The notes under the pieces: model-generated
Told to the model about the DNA's origin: nothing
The model's input: the letters and a program-made list of their open reading frames with translations, nothing else
Databases searched by the model: none
Origin: Oscillospiraceae bacterium
Lineage (GTDB): Bacteria; Bacillota; Clostridia; Oscillospirales; Oscillospiraceae
DNA length: 51,369 nucleotides
NCBI GenBank assembly: GCA_916988195.3
Contig: CAKASQ030000019.1
Coordinates: forward strand, 1 to 51,369
Direction of reading: 5' to 3'
Program-made: the position numbers and the translations under genes
Shown: positions 51,245-51,369 of the stretch, piece by piece
Layout of the letters: each line of letters opens with the position of its first letter
How positions within the stretch are numbered: position 1 is the first letter of the stretch

Positions 51245-51369
51245 GCCGCAGCCGCCTTTGCGACGGTTTTTGTGATATTGATCGCCGTCTGCGCGGTATA
51301 AACTGCGCTCGATAGGTTCGCTCTGGTCGAGGTGTCCAAGCCGAACGCGCCCGCGATGCGCGGAATTTC
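51241..51369 (-). CDS. C-terminal end of an unidentified protein
   Basis: The last 42 residues of a protein cut by the window edge: GAFGLDTSTRANLSSAVYTA then an Ala-rich helical end (KTVAKAAAA). It is coupled to the methyltransferase by ATGA. In Tn1549-like elements a VirB6/TrbL-like membrane protein often sits here, but the fragment is too short to decide. Confidence 0.6.
   Translation of the reverse strand, partial: EIPRIAGAFGLDTSTRANLSSAVYTAQTAINITKTVAKAAAA

Overview
The window looks like a large integrative and conjugative element (ICE) from a gut Oscillospiraceae-type Clostridia (my impression is an Oscillibacter/Flavonifractor/Intestinimonas-like host). I infer this from the high-GC Firmicutes coding style, GGAGG ribosome binding sites, SLH-anchored surface proteins and a Tn1549-like set of conjugation genes. 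Nearly every gene lies on the minus strand. Only one clear gene (a YhcG/DUF1016-type nuclease at 37525-38583) reads rightward.

Reading right to left (the direction of transcription), 51369-34533 is the transfer module. It holds the end of an unidentified protein, an orphan C5 DNA methyltransferase, a double ribbon-helix-helix protein, a PrgI-like membrane protein, a split VirB4, an NlpC/P60-like wall hydrolase, small ICE proteins (DUF3846, DUF6103 types), a MobC-like protein, a MOBP-type relaxase, a Toprim/DUF3991 protein, a VirD4 coupling ATPase and a winged-helix protein. A complete IS3-family insertion sequence (38603-40325, TTG target duplication) sits just after the relaxase gene. An SLH-anchored zinc metallopeptidase of ATLF type follows (33336-34388).

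31681-33099 is the most interesting part. A tyrosine recombinase gene is enclosed by two perfect 25-bp inverted repeats that look like recombinase core sites, and a near-consensus promoter inside the segment points outward. This has the form of a self-inverting promoter switch. In the orientation shown it fires antisense to the metallopeptidase gene. If flipped, it would fire into a roughly 400-nt structured RNA locus (31178-31583), four small basic genes carrying homing-endonuclease-associated-repeat (HNR) motifs, and a 25-kb surface-protein cluster.

29168-4492 is that cargo. It encodes giant secreted proteins (SLH, DUF4430-like, cadherin-like, PQQ-propeller and Ig-like domains), a lipoprotein with a terpenoid-cyclase/transcobalamin-like alpha-alpha fold, a MoxR ATPase, a DUF58 protein and a membrane transglutaminase homologue that has lost all three catalytic residues, ending in an XRE regulator and strong terminators. 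Together these look like a co-assembled cell-surface complex, possibly for ligand (corrinoid?) binding.

3994-37 is the element's probable left end: a sigma-70-region-4-like protein, a 46-residue protein and three overlapping serine recombinase genes, of which the third is truncated. Because serine recombinases are available for integration, the tyrosine recombinase is free to be the inversion switch.
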